Origin: Azadirachta indica
Taxonomy: Eukaryota > Streptophyta > Magnoliopsida > Sapindales > Meliaceae
Reading direction: 5' to 3'
DNA length: 64,000 nt
NCBI GenBank assembly: GCA_022749755.1
Contig: CM040441.1
Location: 14,013,475-14,077,474, forward strand
In this document: positions 24,068-36,938 of the stretch, one piece after another
How positions within the stretch are numbered: position 1 is the first letter of the stretch
How the letters are laid out: each line of letters opens with the position of its first letter
The notes under the pieces: generated by a model
Told to the model about the DNA's origin: nothing
Seen by the model: the letters and a program-made list of their open reading frames with translations, nothing else
Database searches by the model: none
Position numbers and translations under genes: made by a program

Positions 24068-24825
24068 TGCTGTTTTCCTTTTTGTTTGGCCTTCTGGCCA
24101 ACTGCTTAACTCTCAACTGATTCCTCTCTCATTGCTCCCCCTTATTCATACTGTTTATGGCCATTGGCTAAGCCTCGGAGGGGTTTCTTCTATGGACGAC
24201 CCGTCGTTTATGGGTGTCGCCCCGCCCAGAAAAACTAAAACCCGTATCAAATGGCAAATATGAATTGGCCTCATATGGACGACATGTCCTCCACAACACT
24301 GGACTTCTGCTCCTCAGAAAATATTAATTCGCATTCAACAACAAGAATTATAAACGTTCCTAATAGTTATCGGCTTATAAAAAGAATAATTATTATAATA
24401 TGATATAAACTATTTCATATAAGACTTTTTATTAAATAAAATTGTTGAACTGTCCGTTACAAACATTTAAAAATATGTTAACATATTACTAACTTCTATG
24501 AGTAAGAAAAGAGAAGTTTATCATATGATTGAGGGATTGTTAGATACTATTAACCTACTTCATTTGAGAATACTATCTTGAAGAATAAGAAAAGAGATTC
24601 ATCTATTGAATTAAACACTGTTTTATACTAACCCATGGCTAGAGGAAAGAAAGTGGATATATAATCAAGCAAAATACAAGGCAAATAACAGCCTTGCAAC
24701 ATAAGAAGTAAGTACGTAATAAAGATCTTGATGCTCGAGAGGAAGTTATTTCAGCTCTTTCAGTTTTCATCTTGGCGGATGATTCCCCATTCTGCAAGCG
24801 CCTGCTATTTCCAATTCAAGTGGTT
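24068..24825. other. Spacer between DYW-PPR gene and F-box pseudogene
   Basis: The first 200 bases are the likely promoter and leader of the DYW-PPR gene and are relatively GC-rich, with a small palindromic block near 24,090-24,110. From 24,270 on the sequence is AT-rich with no recognisable gene. The last part merges into the decayed F-box pseudogene. Confidence 0.4.
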
Positions 24826-25557
24826 GCCACCGTTACGAGAAACCAGACTTGCGACATAAGAAATCTCTTCTCTTGATAGAGGGTAGCAATTCCGCGATTG
24901 CAAAGCTTACGTTCCTCAAATGTGTCATCTTCTGGATTGTACTTGAAGGACCTAAATCCTTCCACCCTCACCAGAAATTTGCCTGCCTTCGTGCGCCAGA
25001 AAGAATGGTAAGATAAAATAACCTATTTGGTACGAAGGGACTGTATTGATTAGGTTTTTAGACCGTTTGGCCCATGATTCACTTGGTCTATATTCCTTCA
25101 TCACCCACATTTCAATCTTGCGGTAACAGCTGCAGAGAAACTGGTAGTCTCCTTGGAGTGAAAGGCAGAGGTAAGGGCAACTCACTGAAACGTTCTGGAC
25201 CTGCACCAAAATAAAGTCTCCTAACTTTTGCAGTGTAAGATTTATTCCTTCCAACCAGTGTGGACGTCTGGTTCACTGTAATTGCAGGTGTATTGCTTAA
25301 AATCCACCAAGGGAAATCTCCGCTCATATGAAGGCTTCCTCTAAAGGCTGAAAGTAATTTTACTATCTTGAAACTCTTACACAGGGGACCATACCCAATC
25401 GCAAATATATGAAAAAAAAAAGATATAGAGCATGAGGGAGCTCTAGCATCTTATACTGATTGGTAGTTGAATTCCATATAATAACCGAATTTCCGCAGTA
25501 TCTATGCAAAAAGGACATCGCGAGACCATGAAAGCCGGACAATATAGAAATTAACAT
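24826..25557 (-). pseudogene. F-box-associated (FBA) domain pseudogene
   Basis: The minus strand carries successive pieces of the C-terminal interaction domain of plant F-box proteins, in changing frames. In order these are GNSVIIWNSTTNQYKML (from 25557), then FAIGYGPLCKSFKIVKL near 25,350-25,410, then GAGPERFSELPLPLPF near 25,150-25,200, then GDYQFLCSCYRKIEMWVM near 25,090-25,160, and last FKYNPEDDTFEE near 24,900-24,950. These match the family order: IWNPTT box, FGYD-like box, VNG and ELP boxes, and the closing YDP box. At least three frameshifts separate them and the F-box motif itself is not seen. Such proteins are substrate adaptors of SCF ubiquitin ligases; this copy cannot make one. 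Confidence 0.75.
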
Positions 25558-25957
25558 TCACTTGAAATTTAAGGTGTTTTACTTGTAATTTTGCTCCATC
25601 GACAACAGAATCATCCTTGTAAACATGCTTTGCAGCATCAACGTCACCACTGTTTATGACCTATCAACGCATTCAACTTCATTCCCGAATCAACAAAAAT
25701 TTTCAGAAAAATAATATTTACATCATCTTTTGCAAAATTGCACAACATTGTTTATTTATTTTTCCCCATCAAAGACAAGACTGAAGGGGAATTTTATTTA
25801 CTTATTACGCAATACATGGAGAACATTACAAAACATGACCTTGGAGAAGAGTTGAAGCCAAAAAGGAACATCACTAGATTAGCCATTAGGTTACAACACC
25901 CTCCTGGAAAAAAAATTTTCCAGATGAACATTCTCTGCCCTTGTTATGACATTCTAT

Positions 25958-28900
25958 TTAAGGTTGGTTAGATTTGTTGGATAAAACTTTAGATATATCT
26001 CTGATAGTGTTTGGAGTAGTCCTACAGCATCCACCAAAAAGGGAAGCCCCAGCTTCACGCCACTTACCTACGTATGAGACAAAGTCTTCATCTCTTACCC
26101 CAGTTGATTCCTGCAACATAATACATCTTCTTTATTACTAACGGTAACAAAAGATATCTAAGAACATAGAGAAATGTCTCAGAATCAGATGACTGCAATT
26201 AAGAGCAAGAGTTCTTGAAAAGCCTAGAAGGTTAGAAAAAACAAAGACCATATAACTGCGGTCATTCAACTTTAAACCATACCATAGCCGGGAACAAAAG
26301 AATCCAATGGTGAGTAAAAAGGAGAAGAAGAAGAAGCAGTTCATAAATAATTTTAATTGGAAAGGCATTCAAGGTTGGAACTCACCACCCACTGCTTGGT
26401 CTCAGCATCATATGTCTCACCACTGTTTGGATATACGATCACAGGTTTATCAGTTACCTGCCAAAATAGCAAAAAAGCATGATCTCCACCGCCATATTCT
26501 TCAGTAGCATTAAAATCTCAAACTCTTGTTTTGCCATGCTTTGCTGGAGATGACTATTTTAAGCATGACAAAGATTGATAACTCCAATTACGTTGCGAAA
26601 GAGTCTTCAGTCTTTTAGAAGTATCAAGTTATTTTTATGAAAACAAGAGTGTCAAGACATATACTACTTTGGTAAATCATTTATCTGAATTAAAATGACC
26701 AAATGTCCATGTCGTTGGAGGAAAAGTAGACAGCTAAAGTAACTGTTGAAGTTTGGTCTCACCAGAAAGTATCTACCTCAAGGATCTTACCTTTCTAATA
26801 GAAAGTACCAGTCCATGGATAAATCTAGGGGCAGTACAGTTAATCCCGACAGCAACAACTTGCTTGCATGAATCAGCAATCGAGGCGCACTCTAATATAG
26901 AGTCACCGCTAACAACATTTATTCCATCCATAGAATTGAAAGAAAACCATGCCGGTATATGTATCTCTTCTTCTTCAAGAAGCTCAGCACAGGCCTGCAA
27001 TAAATCCAACAAGATTTCCCAATCAGCCAGAGCTGGAATGAAAATGGTTCCAAATATATTCTCACACATTCTCCATCAGTCTAATTTTATATAAATTATG
27101 CTCATAGAAGAAGCAAAATTACCAAACAAAATAATCTTTTAAGGAGCATTTGGTTTTGAATGGCTACCAAATATTTAGCAAATACCTTGGCTTCCACTTT
27201 ATTTGGAATTGTTTCAAATGCTATTATATCAGCGCCTGAATTGGCTAAAATCTGTACCCTACTCCTATGAAAATCCTTCAACGTTTCCAGAGAAACTGAA
27301 TCACCGTAGTCGCCACTGCAAAAGGAGACAATCAGTGGCAAAGATGTTATCACCAAAGACATCCTTTAAGATCACAGAGTTCAAATATGTTAATTTTTGT
27401 TTCTTTATTTCATTTTCTTTCTGCTGGCCACACATATTCAACTCAAAATGAAGAATATGAATTCATGCATCAGTTAAATGCTAAAACTATTGCAATATGA
27501 TCACTCTCTGGATATCTATCGCCAAGTTCGCTCACCTATACTCAGACCCATCAGCCAAATAAGCCCCATAGCTGCCGACAGAAGCAGCAACTAGAACGGG
27601 ACGTCTTCTGGTTCCTGCACCTTCCACAAAGTCCCAAGAATCTTTTGTACATCTGTCATAATAGATTTCGCGTGCCTCACATGCAATTTCAACACTTTTC
27701 CGAAGCAAAGCTTCCCCTTCCTCTGTTGAGAAGCCTTTGGCCTCAAAACCTTGAATGGTGGCCTATATCAAATTAATGAAATGGTAAACATAATTATTCT
27801 TTTGGTCTAAGGAAAAAAAGATCAAGTACAAGGCCACTCATATAAATGCCGGAATACATTACCTGATAAGATGCAGTTGCGATGATGTTTGCACCAGCAT
27901 CAAGGTAATCTAGGTGAACCTGTTACATTCATCAAGTTAAATATATAATAAAAGAAGGGATAGTATAGCTTTTAGGAAAACAACACTAATCAATTAAATA
28001 TATTTAGGCTTGTAACGGAAATTAAGCTTTGTTTAATTACATTAAGAAATAATTTCAAATGGCCGACAGTTAACTTCTAACTGGTTAGTGTTGTCAGTCA
28101 ATAAGAATTCCAAAACAATTAGTCAATCTGGTGTGTTTCACATTCCATTGCAGTCAAAGATTATCCTTAAAACATTAAATCTGGTGAGTTTCACATTCTT
28201 TGCAGTCAAAAACTATACATAGAAGATCGTCTCAGTCAGAATTATCAATTTAATACTTCTTCCAAAGCCACAAGCAACTTTAAATCATTTCGTCCTGGCA
28301 ACTATAACCATGTTAAACACTCCCTTGCCTTCTTTTTCTACTTTATGGAAAACATGCGTAAAAAATATTCAGATAAGTAACCGAAAGTACAAAAATATAA
28401 TTTCTTCCCCAAACAAGGAAATGCTGCCATCATAAATTCTATAAAAATAATCAATAAAAAGGCATAGAAAATATTCACAAACAGAACCTTTCTTCTGTGT
28501 CTTGCCTTAGTCGGTTATATCTTTACAATAAATATAAATTTTACAAATTAATCCCATCCCATGCATCAGAAAAATACAATATACAAATAAAGTTGCATGA
28601 AACAGACAACTGTCACGAAACCCTCACATGGGATTACACAAAGCCTTTAAGTTGGACAAGGTAACAGAGTCCCACGTCACCTTCGGAACAAGATAAGATT
28701 TTCATTTTCTATATGACACATCTAACATGCTTCATTGAAAAATCTTACATGCTCTGTTTCTATGACACCAATCTCTGCTTTGTCTGCAATTCTTTTTTTA
28801 TTTATGATTTTAGTTAAGACGAAATATTATAGTCTTTAACATGCAAAATAAATTTCATTGAATTCCGCGTATCTTACAGCATATAATAAATTAAAATTTT

Positions 28901-29463
28901 ATTAGCATAAAAAATACTAAAATTTGTCAGGATTTAACATAAAACTAAATCATCGAAAGATAATGAGAAAAGCAAAAATAAATTAGTCGGTAAACTTAAT
29001 AAAATCAAATCCGGAGACGTTTATACAAAATTGTTAAACGTGAAAGCAGCGCCGCCCGGCCGGTGGCCGCCGCCTGATGGCCTGTGCAGTTTGTTATTTA
29101 ACATCAAATGAATGACCCGAAAATCCATGTTTGCAAGAAAAAGGAATCAAATTAACATTCAAACTCCAAGCTTCTCGGGAAACAAACAGAAATAAAGGCG
29201 AAACTACAGAATGAAGCACAAATATACGTATATTAATGCACGTATTAACGTATACGTAAATGCAAAGAGGATTAGTTAGAGAGTACCCTTCTGACGAGGT
29301 GAGGAGAAGAGATAAGGCACTTGGCGCTCCAAAGAGGGTCGTTGAGGTCGGCGCCGTAGCGTTCGAGCTCGGTGGCGAGGCCGCCATCAATAACGGCAAA
29401 GCCGCCGCATTTTTGAATGAAATCGGTCATAAATGACGACGTTTCCTTACTTCCCGATACCAT
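25958..29463 (-). CDS. HMT3: Homocysteine S-methyltransferase
   Basis: Cytosolic enzyme that methylates homocysteine to methionine using S-methylmethionine, part of the plant SMM cycle. Seven exons on the minus strand: 29463-29287, 27919-27863, 27762-27536, 27315-27186, 26994-26791, 26457-26386 and 26110-25958. They join in frame to 339 residues (Arabidopsis HMT-3 has about 347). The N-terminus has IDGGLATELERYGADL, the family signature. The three zinc ligands are visible: Cys250 in VGINCTAP and the Cys317-Cys318 pair in GGCCRTTP. The first intron is 1.37 kb, far longer than the others, with an odd GC-rich pocket near 29,050. The gene follows the F-box pseudogene and is codirectional with the kinase gene. 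Assignment to the HMT3 subtype rests on neighbours as well as sequence. Confidence 0.92.
28125..28216. repeat. Imperfect direct repeat in HMT intron 1
   Basis: A block of about 39 bases, AATCTGGTG-x-GTTTCACATTC followed by TTGCAGTCAAA, occurs at 28125-28164 and again at 28178-28216. It is a local duplication inside the first intron. Confidence 0.7.
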
Positions 29464-32400
29464 ATTGGGAGATTAAAAAACTTTCGACAGGATTAATGAG
29501 GGTATGGAGTTAAGCTTGCTGTTGCCACTAGCTACTAACTAAATAACGCTCTTAGTTTCTCCGTTTGTTTTTTTGAAACTGATAACACGCTGAAACGCAA
29601 AACTAGTTATGTGTTTGGTCTTGAAAATTTAATAGAGGGAAGAAAATGTGTCAATTTACAATTTTGCCCCTCTTGCTTATGTTGGGACCCATTTTACTAT
29701 ATTTTTATTTTTTAAATATAAGTTTATAAATTATTAATCCTTCATGTGCTTCAAAGAAGAGTAATTGTTTCACACAGTTATAGGTAATGAATGGAAAGTG
29801 GGAGCTTCTAAAATAATTTATGAACCATTTACATTTTAAGTTGATTGGTATATTACATTTTGAAGTATCTGATAGTTCATTATTGCAATTAGATCATAGT
29901 TTCACTCTAATTTTAACTTTCAAAGAATAATAATCACTCTTCTTATATAACTAATAGAATCATTTTTGGCAATAATAATTTCTTTTAATTTCTTCTAAAA
30001 TAAAACATAATTAAGAAAATAGTATGTCAAAAAGATGATATTTATATTTTGTTAAAATGGAACTAACAATATTTTAAACAAAAAGTAAGTGACAGACACA
30101 GGAAATCCAAAATTCTGGTACATTAATTATGCAATTATTTTCTAGTATTTTTTTTTTTTTTTTGTAAATCTAATTATTGGTTTAGATCTTTAACACTATT
30201 TTTATATACTTTGGCTATCTAGTATAGTAGTATTTGTCGTTTTATTTATTTATAATTCAATAATTGAATAATATTTAACATCAGCATAATGCTGATGTCA
30301 ATTTTGATCCCAAAAGTTAAAAAATCATGATAATCCATGCACCATACATTGACTATATGATATTAGAAGACAAGAGTATGCATAGGCACATATGCAATGT
30401 TGTTGATTGGATTATCATAACATTATCTGATTCAATTATTTACAGCCACAAAGGAAACATGAATTGACAGACAAGAAGTTTAGCCTAACAGCTGTGCTAC
30501 CTGATATACATAACAACACTGTGTTGATTATCTTCCAGCTTCTCCATAATTTCAGATGCCGTGTTAGTATTTCTAACCTAAGCATGAAGCCTTCCTCATC
30601 TGAAGTCATCTTTATTTTAAGTTCCTGTTGGTTCAAGTCACCAGTATCTTGTATATGTATACAAATATTCTTGAGGATATATCTTATTAATTCAACTCTT
30701 GCTTTTAATTTTTTAATTTCCATGCATGTACAGTAGACAAATGAAAGGTTGCGTTCATAATTTTGAACAGATTCTCCACTTGGATTCAAAATGTTTCCTC
30801 ATATCATCTAAACTAATGTGGGTATTGAATTTGGATCATATTCTAGTGACCCAAAAAGAAATAAGGAAAAAGAAAAAGAATTTGGATGGACATTTCCAAA
30901 ACTATACTTTTTGTTGGCACAAGCAACCATCAGAAGACATTCTTAGTATACATTTCTTCTCCACTTCTTTTGTGTGCATATTGGGTTTCCGCGAACAAAA
31001 TGCAGACAAGTAACTTTTTATTTTAAGAGTTGTTAGGTTTAAATTTTATCAGAACAACATTGCTTTGTTGGTACGAGAGAATAACTTTCAGAATTCATAT
31101 TTTATGTTAACAACATTGCAAATGAAAAGTTGTTCTCTGATTGTGTAGATTCCCCACTTTGATTAATGAAGTTTTTCAGTCATCAGAAAATGACACATAA
31201 CTTAAAGCAATTGGAGGAAGTTTGGACACATTCTAATGAGCAAAAAAGAAAAAGCTAGGATAAATCAGCATAAAAATTGACGAATAATGTCAAAACAGAA
31301 CGTATCCAGTCAGCTCAGAAACCACATTCATTGAAAAGAACACAACCACCTGAAATATATAAGTTTTCTACTAGTTCACCTTTTGATCCGAACCTTGCCT
31401 ATATTGGGTCTAGTTTCCTTATTTTGGTTTTTTCACTTTTAATCTGAGAAAGATTTTTCACATTCAAAATAGTTTCGGGGTTATATATGGTGTAGATTGG
31501 GATAAGATAAGGCTTCCATGATTAATGATGCCAGAATTCCACACTACTTTACAGGCTTCCAATGAAAACCATTTAGGCGAAGAGATAAGGGTTCTATAAT
31601 TCATTGATTTGACAGCCATTTTATCTGCAATTACAGTAGGAGTAGGGTACTAAGATTCTACCAATCTAAGTTAGTCATTGTAGACACTGTTTTCTCCAGG
31701 TTAGAGTGCATCATGGGGCAGGCAAAATTAGTGGAAGGCTACTCAGATTTCACTTGGCATCTATTTTATCAGAGTTAAAAACCTCTTAAGTATCAGGGGA
31801 TCCCACTCTCAAAGATTTCCCCGTGGTGCTTGGGAATGGGTTACAGCATGGCGATAAGAAGGATGGGTTTTCTAGGAAGGAAACATACAATGGAGGTGGG
31901 GGACATAATCGCAAAAATAAATATATAAATAAAGAAGGAATGCAGTCGTCGGCCGATTTAGGTTCGAGGCTCAATGTTGGGTGTGAGCAGAAACTAGATT
32001 TATATTTACATATAAATCCCAATGAAAACCAATTAACCATAGACCCAGAAAGAACAGTAAGGAAAAGAGAGGAAAGGCGTGTTCTAAAGAGTTTAGACAA
32101 ATACCTACTTTCAAGTTTCTACTCGAGTTTACTAATCACTCAACTGCTTTGCTTTTATTTGACAATTAATTCTATTCTATAGTAGCTGCGATCAAATGCC
32201 TCTATTTGTAAATACAAGAGGAAGGAAGTGAGAAATAAAAAGCCCCATCAAAAAACTCTTCTATTTTCTTTTCGGTCAACAATTTGCTCGTGTCTTTCGA
32301 TGTCTCAAAACAAGTATCCAATTTATGTTTTTGAATGCCACTTTCCATGTAATTTAATTAACAACGTCTAGTTGCATGTTCCACATATTGGAAGGCAGAA

Positions 32401-32825
32401 AGTAGCTACTTTCCATAATTTCACTCAGAAAGGCAAAAAGTAGCAGGAATGAGCCCAGTATTTATTTCAAGGCATGAAAGTTACATTGGTCCCAGCAGTG
32501 TACTCTCTTATTTACACCAGTTCAGCTGGCTCGGCAAGAACATGTGCCAATCTCGAACCTAATGCTCTTAATCGTAAGTGCCATTGCAAGATCTGTTTGC
32601 ATTAACCCATATCTATATAAATGGCTCAGTGAATGTCAAGACAATTTTAGGTTGCAGATCTTATCATTTGGAATAAGAGTGGAGGTAAAACCAGAGATCT
32701 TTATCCCCTAATCATGTACACAACTGAAACATGTTTTAAGCACCCAGCAGAAAATTCTACTAGCAAATAATCCAACAATTTCACATGTTTGGTTTCATCT
32801 ACTCAAACATCAAGGGAAACACATA
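29464..32825. other. Spacer between HMT and kinase genes
   Basis: The first few hundred bases after 29463 are the HMT promoter. The rest is mostly AT-rich. One decayed gene fragment may lie at 30436-30789 (listed separately). The last 300 bases before 32826 should be the kinase 3' untranslated region. I recognise no intact gene; the open frames near 31.8-32.1 kb on both strands have no family features. Confidence 0.4.
30436..30789 (-). pseudogene. Possible gene fragment, coiled coil plus hydrophobic end
   Basis: A minus-strand open frame without an ATG at its start encodes about 117 residues. A charged helical stretch (IKKLKARVELIRYILKN, later SDEEGFMLRLEILTRHLK) is followed by a short hydrophobic segment (IINTVLLCISG). 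The residue pattern looks like real protein, not random AT-rich translation. Upstream, another frame reads MRKHFESKWRICSKL before a stop, which suggests a frameshift. I do not recognise the family, and no intact neighbour exons are visible. Confidence 0.25.
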
Positions 32826-35800
32826 TCAAGGACCACGAGGTGGGGCAAAACAGAAACAACCTGTCGCCTGGCCTTCAGGTATCATCCCTCCTCCCTTGCT
32901 TGTATCAATAGCTTCTAACATTTTCACCACTTCATCCATTTCTGGACGTTTTTCTGCATTTGCATCCCAGCATTTTCGCATGATATTTGCTAAAGAACTT
33001 GGACAACATCTGGGGATCTCTGGTCGTAAATTCTGCCAATAAATCCATACAGTATGAAATTCCCAATATCAATATCAAAAATTACTCACTACATGCAATC
33101 ATTAGTAGTTTATAATAGGAAGAAAATCTATGTTCTACACTTGATCAACAACTTATTAAAGCGCAATGCTTTATAGATCAATCGATATTTTTCAATAATC
33201 AACATTAATGCTACATCTGAACAAGCATAAATTGAATTTTAGATACTCAATCAGCAGTTTATCAATTGTATTATTAACATGGCAACAGCTAATGCATTTA
33301 ACTTTGTTTTATTCAACACAATTTTATCGTATAAATTGACTTCAAATAGCCAAGTCTGACAACTAACTTAAGCTTTACACATATGTTATAGAACCATTTT
33401 TTTAATAATACAAGATGGCTAAATCAGGTTAAAAATAAAAACTAAATGGAATCATTCCATATGATATTAATATAACTGAGGGCATGGGATAATGCTTTAA
33501 AATGGTGTAGGAAAAGCAAATTTATTGTAAGAAAACAGTTGCGAAGATTTGAGCCAAACTATGAAATGTGATTTAATGGAATCAGTTAAAAAGTTTAATT
33601 AGTTAATTGATTTGATTCTTTTATATGATTAGTACTATTTGTTGTTAACTATTTTTATCTCTTAATTGATTTTGATAGGAATACAAGACAGCATTAGAAA
33701 ACTATTAGAAAACTAGACAGAATATTTATTGTAGCCTTAGACAAAAGAAATTGAATATGAATAAGATAAAGTTGAAATTGATTAGGAAAGAGGTGGCAAG
33801 TTATAAACTTAATACTATAGCCCCCACATCCAATGGCAGCTCTGTTCTTGTTTCTAACCAATGTCCAATGCCCACAAATCAAATACAATGAAAAAAAAAG
33901 GTACTTTCTCAAGTCACACAGTATTCCAAACTAAAACATCAACAAAAACATCATGGAAGCAGACAGTTTACAGAGTAAAAATAGATTATCTACTGAATAT
34001 AGTACTAACCTGCCTGACAACGGCAGCTGACACATCAACAAAGCTAAGATCTGGATAAGGCATATCACAGCAATAGATTTCCCACAGGCATATGCCAAAA
34101 CTGTAGACATCGCATCTTCTATTATAAGGCTTTCCCTGGAGAACCTACACAAAATATCTTTGTTTTAAGGCCTATCACTGAGAACAAATGCATGGGATTT
34201 CAATAGTCATCTTTAAAAAAAGACACAAAAAAGCAGAGAGAAAAATATTTATACTGATTTATTACTCACTAGGCATATGCCAATCCAAACATGTTTCCCT
34301 GTTTCTGTATGATAGTGTGTATAAACAGAACAGCAGAGATAGTATTAGCTCTTCAGAGATGGATGAGTATTTTAGCACCCCTAAAGACTAAATACTTTTG
34401 GCACCTATAAATATTAGAAATTAGAACAACTCAATTAAATTTCAAAATGATCTCCCCCTTTGGACTTACTTAAACACCAATCAAATTATTTCTACTCACT
34501 CTTGATGAATAAATATAAGTAATAGCATAAAAAGTTCATCTTCCACTTTTCCTGCTCGACAAAACAAATCCGGTTTAAATCAAGTATCAATACCTCTGGG
34601 GCCATATATCCAAGGGTACCAGTTTCACCAGTCATGTCTCTTGGATTCTGAGCTTCAACACGAGCAACACCAAAATCAGCAATTTTGAGAGTTCTGTGTG
34701 AATCCAGCAACATGTTTTCTGTTTTGACGTCACGGTGTACTATTTTCTTCGAGTGCAAGTAACTAAGACTGCAAATCACAGCAAAAGACCCAACAATAAG
34801 AAATATATGTATATACACACATACAGTGGTTTCACACCAAGAATGACAGAGAACCAGAGCTTACCCTCTAGAAAGATCCAAAGCAAGTTGTACGACAACC
34901 TTTAAAGCAAGTTTCTTTCGCCTATTCCTTATCAAATACTGTTTTAGTGTCCCGCCAGGAAGAAACTCCACAACTACACAACATGCTGTAGAAGGAAGGG
35001 CAGCATTTCCATCAATTGAAGGGTTTTTTGAAGGAATCTTAAGATTTGAGGCTCCCACTGAAGCTCCAACAAACTGTAATCAAGATTCAAAAAATTATAT
35101 CATTATGAAATATACTTAGAAGAGGATAAGAAAAATTTTAAAATTCTACTACATTGAGAAATGTAGACATAAGCATATTTTATGAGAGGCAGATTTTAAA
35201 AAAACTAAGTTTGCCAAGTGGTGATTCCCTTCTTAATCTTTCACCAGTTTACACAATGGAAAGTCATAAAAGTCTCACTTCTTAAATTAAGATATTGCTA
35301 GCCATAGAGTAAATAGCAAGATGAAGAATAAGTTTGTACTTTTGTAACATTGGGATGGTTAAGCTTTTGCCATACAGCAACCTCTTGCCGAAATGATGCC
35401 CGCAGAGCAGCGGTTTCAGCATTTGTGGCTATACCATCCTCCCCCCACTCCAACAGCTTCACTACAATATCCAACACAGCAGTACAAAGAAAATTTTGAC
35501 ATCAAGACAAAGAGCTCAGGCAATATGAACCTCCATTGGAAGAGAGTTGAATGACTAAGGATAAGTTTTACTGATGTAACGAAAGTTTAAATACTTAGAA
35601 TAAGTTTTACTAATGTAATCACTAATTTCAGCACCACGATATGTTCTGCAATAGGAAGAAAATAATTAGAATGAAATCCTAACAACTCATTGTAAATATC
35701 CTGGCAGATAGATAATTTATCTCTATTAAAAGAGATTTTACCATCACCAGACTTAGGTGAAAAATACACAATCCAAACAGAATACTTTTTGTGGTTGCAT

Positions 35801-36938
35801 AAGTAATTGAAGGTACGTTCCCAACCCAAAGAGACTTACTGAACCTATATCTCCAATAAAAGACTCCACAAATCCATAGAAGAATATTAAAGGATGGATT
35901 ATACAGAAAAGTGGCCCAAATATCAGGGCCGAAATATTGTATGAAAAAATTCAATGCAAGGCAATCACACAGTCCAACGGAATGTGACTGCAAAAGAAAC
36001 TTGCAGAGTCTGGTTGAATCTCATCAGAAAGGTTTGGTTTTACAAAAACTATTTTGATACAGGGCTAAGCCCACTCCAGATTTCCTCAAGTCTGCATTAA
36101 AATTAAGAGAAATATTAATGGATGCTTTAAATCAATCAAACTAATCAGAACAGCAGAGCCAAACGGATCTGTAAGTGTTAACAATGAGATACTCCGGTTG
36201 TCCTGTTTCATATCAGAAATGCCAGTAGAATTTGATGAGTTCACCAAGTTACAGCAGAGTTATCAAAAACTGACAGATCCGTTAATTGAAACACGAACAG
36301 ACCAACATACAAAAACATGTCAATAAAATTAACAGCATACTAAAAGGGTTGATTTAGTTCAGTTTATATGTTTCAGTATTGAACCTGACCGTGAAAAAAG
36401 ACCTTCTCAACTTCCTTTTCCAATTCCAATAACAGAAAGTACTGGAAAAGATTTGCCAAGTCAATTTTTAAAATGAAAATTGCCGATGGAGAGTAGACAA
36501 CTCAGTTGTCATCGGAGTTGAAATTTACAGATGTTTATATACACAGGCGGCTAATGTGAGAACAAAACAATATAAACACCAGTGGCACATATACAGATAA
36601 CAGAGGGCAATACCTGCAACATCTTGGTTATCATAAGTACCACGATAAACAGCACCAAAGGTTCCATGAGCTATGACATTCTTTATATCCAATTTAGACA
36701 AATCAATCTCCCACTCTTCTTTAGGCCTTTTGCTTTCATTTCTGGACCAAACCCAGCTCAAGTGCTTCTCCAGCTGAATATCCAAACTTTTTAGATCAAA
36801 TTTATCCGCTCTAACAAGCATGTCTTTGCTACTAAAACTTCCTGCACCCTTCACTTTTGAGTTGACACTTCCCTCTTGGTTATCAGATTTCTTTGGTGAG
36901 TTAACACCTCCAAGTTCATCCTTTGTCTTCAAATCCAT
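32826..36938 (-). CDS. Raf-like (MAPKKK-related) protein kinase
   Basis: Serine/threonine kinase of the plant Raf-like group, matching from memory the pair At3g22750/At4g14780. Six coding exons: 36938-36614, 35461-35340, 35073-34865, 34768-34594, 34144-34010 and 33032-32826, giving 390 residues. Visible are the Gly-rich loop GTFGAVYRG (about 92-100), the catalytic Lys in VAVKLLEWG (about 110), the catalytic loop HRDVKTEN (from about 229), DFGVARV (from about 249), GTLGYMAPE and the RCDVYSFGICLWE helix. A Cys-rich tail (CFCFAPP) closes the protein and could be lipid-modified. I chose the ATG at 36938; the frame is open a little upstream to an acceptor at about 36963, but that part has no ATG and is leader. 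All catalytic residues are present, so it should be active. Substrates are not inferable. Confidence 0.92.

Noticed and set aside
31786..32182. Open frames on both strands near 31.8-32.2 kb
   Set aside because: Neither strand shows a motif, known domain or splice-supported neighbour; composition is unremarkable.
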